The translations under genes were made by a program, and so were the position numbers. This document shows, piece after piece, positions 6,239-7,079 of a DNA stretch of 7,079 nt. The notes beneath the pieces are model-generated. The model had not been told where the DNA came from and searched no databases. It worked only from the letters and a program-made list of their open reading frames with translations. Within the stretch, counting starts at the first letter, position 1. Each line of letters begins with the position of its first letter. The stretch is taken from the NCBI GenBank assembly GCA_016926575.1, contig JAFGOJ010000034.1:1-7079 (forward strand). Reading direction: 5' to 3'. Origin of the DNA: Anaerolineae bacterium (GTDB taxonomy: Bacteria; Chloroflexota; Anaerolineae; B4-G1; DUEL01).

Positions 6239-6919
6239 ATGCGAGGTGCATTGCCCATCTCACAACCACAGTCCGTTTATACCGTTTCTATGGGCCTGTC
6301 CAACGCGTACCTGGTGGTCGGCGCAGACGGGCTGATGCTGGTGGATGCCGGCGCGCCTGGCTTTGAACGGGCTGTGCTGCGACGGATGTCCGCATTGGGG
6401 CGGGATGACCTGCGCTTGATTTTCATCACCCACGCACATTTGGATCACTACGGCAGCGCGGCCGCGCTGCGACGCCTCACCGGCGCAGCGATTGCCATTC
6501 ATCGTGCCGATGGCGACGCGATGGCGCGCGGCGAGACGCCTCTGGGCAGCACGCGCGGTTGGGGAGGTATGGTGCGTATTCTGATGCCGCTCATCGAGCA
6601 GGTGCTCCGCCCTGAACCGACGCCCGCCGATGTCTACCTCGACGATGGCGACGACGTGCAGCGCTTCGGGGGGAGCGGCACACTGCTTCACACGCCGGGC
6701 CATACCCCCGGTTCGAGTTGTCTCATCCTGGGCGATGTGGCCTTTGTGGGTGACCTGCTATCCACGACCGGACCTCCCCGCCTTCAACGCTACTTCGCCA
6801 GCGACTGGTCCGCTCTTCCCAAAGCTCTGGCCCGTCTCCAGGAACGCCAACCTCGACGGGTCTACACCGCCCACGGCCGTTACCCCCTGCGCGGCGAACA
6901 ATTGGCCCGTCTCAGATAA
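6239..6919 (+). CDS. MBL-fold (metallo-beta-lactamase superfamily) metallohydrolase
   Basis: A 226-residue cytoplasmic metallohydrolase of the glyoxalase II/RNase Z superfamily, with no signal peptide. Metal ligands are complete: THAHLDH gives His65, His67, Asp69 and His70; TPGHTPGS gives His155; VGDLL gives Asp172; AHG gives His212. This predicts a dinuclear zinc or iron hydrolase. Residues about 96-145 form an insert or cap region between the two ligand clusters, which usually defines the substrate; I cannot name the reaction (thioester, lactone, phosphodiester or other). The ATG at 6239 has GAAGGG directly against it, too close for a good Shine-Dalgarno. An in-frame TTG at 6251 has GAGG four bases upstream and would remove four residues. 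An in-frame stop at 6188-6190 bars a much longer start. The gene stands alone, transcribed divergently from the secreted-protein block, and is bracketed by inverted copies of repeat B. Confidence 0.9.
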   Translation: MRGALPISQPQSVYTVSMGLSNAYLVVGADGLMLVDAGAPGFERAVLRRMSALGRDDLRLIFITHAHLDHYGSAAALRRLTGAAIAIHRADGDAMARGETPLGSTRGWGGMVRILMPLIEQVLRPEPTPADVYLDDGDDVQRFGGSGTLLHTPGHTPGSSCLILGDVAFVGDLLSTTGPPRLQRYFASDWSALPKALARLQERQPRRVYTAHGRYPLRGEQLARLR

Positions 6920-6926
6920 ACGGAGG

Positions 6927-6956
6927 GTAACTGTTCAGCTTGTGTTTCCCAGTTGC
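6927..6956 (+). repeat. Repeat B, degenerate copy 2
   Basis: GTAACTG (6927-6933) pairs with CAGTTGC (6950-6956), with one G-T wobble. The first 18 bases (GTAACTGTTCAGCTTGTG) match the other B copies at about 15 positions, but the second half has diverged. It begins 8 bases after the MBL-fold stop codon and forms the left end of the B - A - inverted B arrangement at 6927-7078. Confidence 0.5.
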
Positions 6957-6967
6957 TTTTCCCGCCG

Positions 6968-7033
6968 CGAAAAGGGGAGTGGGGGTTTTGCGGGCGGCTT
7001 CGCCGCCCGCAAAACCCCCGTCTTCCCCCTTCG
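6968..7033. repeat. Repeat A, copy 2: long GC-rich hairpin
   Basis: GGGGGTTTTGCGGGCGGC (6981-6998) pairs perfectly over 18 bp with 7002-7019 around the loop TTC. AAGGGGA (6972-6978) and TCCCCCTT (7024-7031, one extra C) and a terminal CG pair (6968-6969, 7032-7033) lengthen the stem. It is nearly the same sequence as copy 1, including the mismatched GTG/GTCT segment between inner and outer stems. It lies 48 nt past the MBL-fold stop codon without a T-run, so any terminator function would be incidental. Confidence 0.8.
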
Positions 7034-7078
7034 ACGCGCCCAGCAGGTAACTGCCAGGCGTACAGCCTGAGCAGTTAC
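7034..7078 (-). repeat. Repeat B, copy 3 (inverted)
   Basis: On the minus strand, GTAACTGC (from 7078) pairs with GCAGTTAC (ending at 7047), and CAGGC pairs with GCCTG inside it, with one bulged T and the loop TGTAC: a 13-bp hairpin. The tail after it, ending GGGCGCGT at 7034, matches the tail of copy 1. This copy is more perfectly symmetric than copy 1 and is directly abutted by repeat A copy 2. The window stops one base beyond it. Confidence 0.75.
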
Positions 7079-7079
7079 A

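Noticed and set aside
6630..7070. Plus-strand 146-residue open frame at the right end
   Set aside because: It overlaps the MBL-fold gene out of frame and continues through repeats A and B; it shows no domain features.
6927..7078. CRISPR array
   Set aside because: The repeats are hairpins in opposite orientations with another palindrome between them, not direct repeats with unique spacers of constant length.

Overview
The window looks like chromosomal DNA from a GC-rich bacterium, most probably a member of the Chloroflexota. The pointers are a secreted protein built from two copies of a 'QTGH...FGYP...RMEWHP...LG' module, which I know best from that phylum, and a very large zinc-ribbon/cyclase-like/ATPase/TPR regulator of a kind frequent there. 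Weak or absent Shine-Dalgarno sequences and GTG starts are compatible. The assignment rests on family knowledge, not on a search. No rRNA, tRNA, CRISPR array, transposase or phage gene is visible.

Minus-strand block (about 79-6003). Read in the direction of transcription: a sigma70-like promoter (5975-6003) with a perfect 7+7 palindrome just downstream (5948-5963); a secreted two-repeat protein with a C-terminal Ig-like domain (4904-5914); after 72 nt, a 1137-residue signalling ATPase (1418-4831); after 2 nt, a Nudix hydrolase (975-1415); and, overlapping it by 4 nt, a PfkB-family sugar/nucleoside kinase (79-978). The last three are tightly packed and almost certainly co-transcribed. The secreted protein may share the transcript, because no clear terminator separates it. 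The block ends in two strong hairpins (2-79), one of which overlaps the pfkB stop codon.

The most notable protein observation is that the cyclase-like domain of the large regulator has lost both metal-binding aspartates (Arg49 and Gln93 occupy their places), while the Walker A and B motifs of its ATPase are intact. It is best read as a pseudo-cyclase used as a sensor or regulatory module rather than a cAMP-producing enzyme.

Divergent region (5915-6238) and plus-strand block. The 324-nt gap between the divergent genes is AT-rich near the minus-strand promoter. It then holds a long GC-rich hairpin (repeat family A), a plausible plus-strand promoter, and a second type of dyad (repeat family B) where the transcript should begin. 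The single plus-strand gene (6239-6919) encodes a metallo-beta-lactamase-fold hydrolase with all metal ligands.

Repeats. Family A hairpins lie at 6037-6095 and 6968-7033, with a related element at 48-79. Family B dyads lie at 6166-6207, in degenerate form at 6927-6956, and inverted at 7034-7078. The last B copy and the first are an inverted pair (39 of 42 aligned bases identical) bracketing the hydrolase gene. The stretch 6927-7078 is organised B - A - inverted B, like a small non-autonomous mobile element (MITE or BIME type). The window ends one base after it, so a target-site duplication cannot be tested here.
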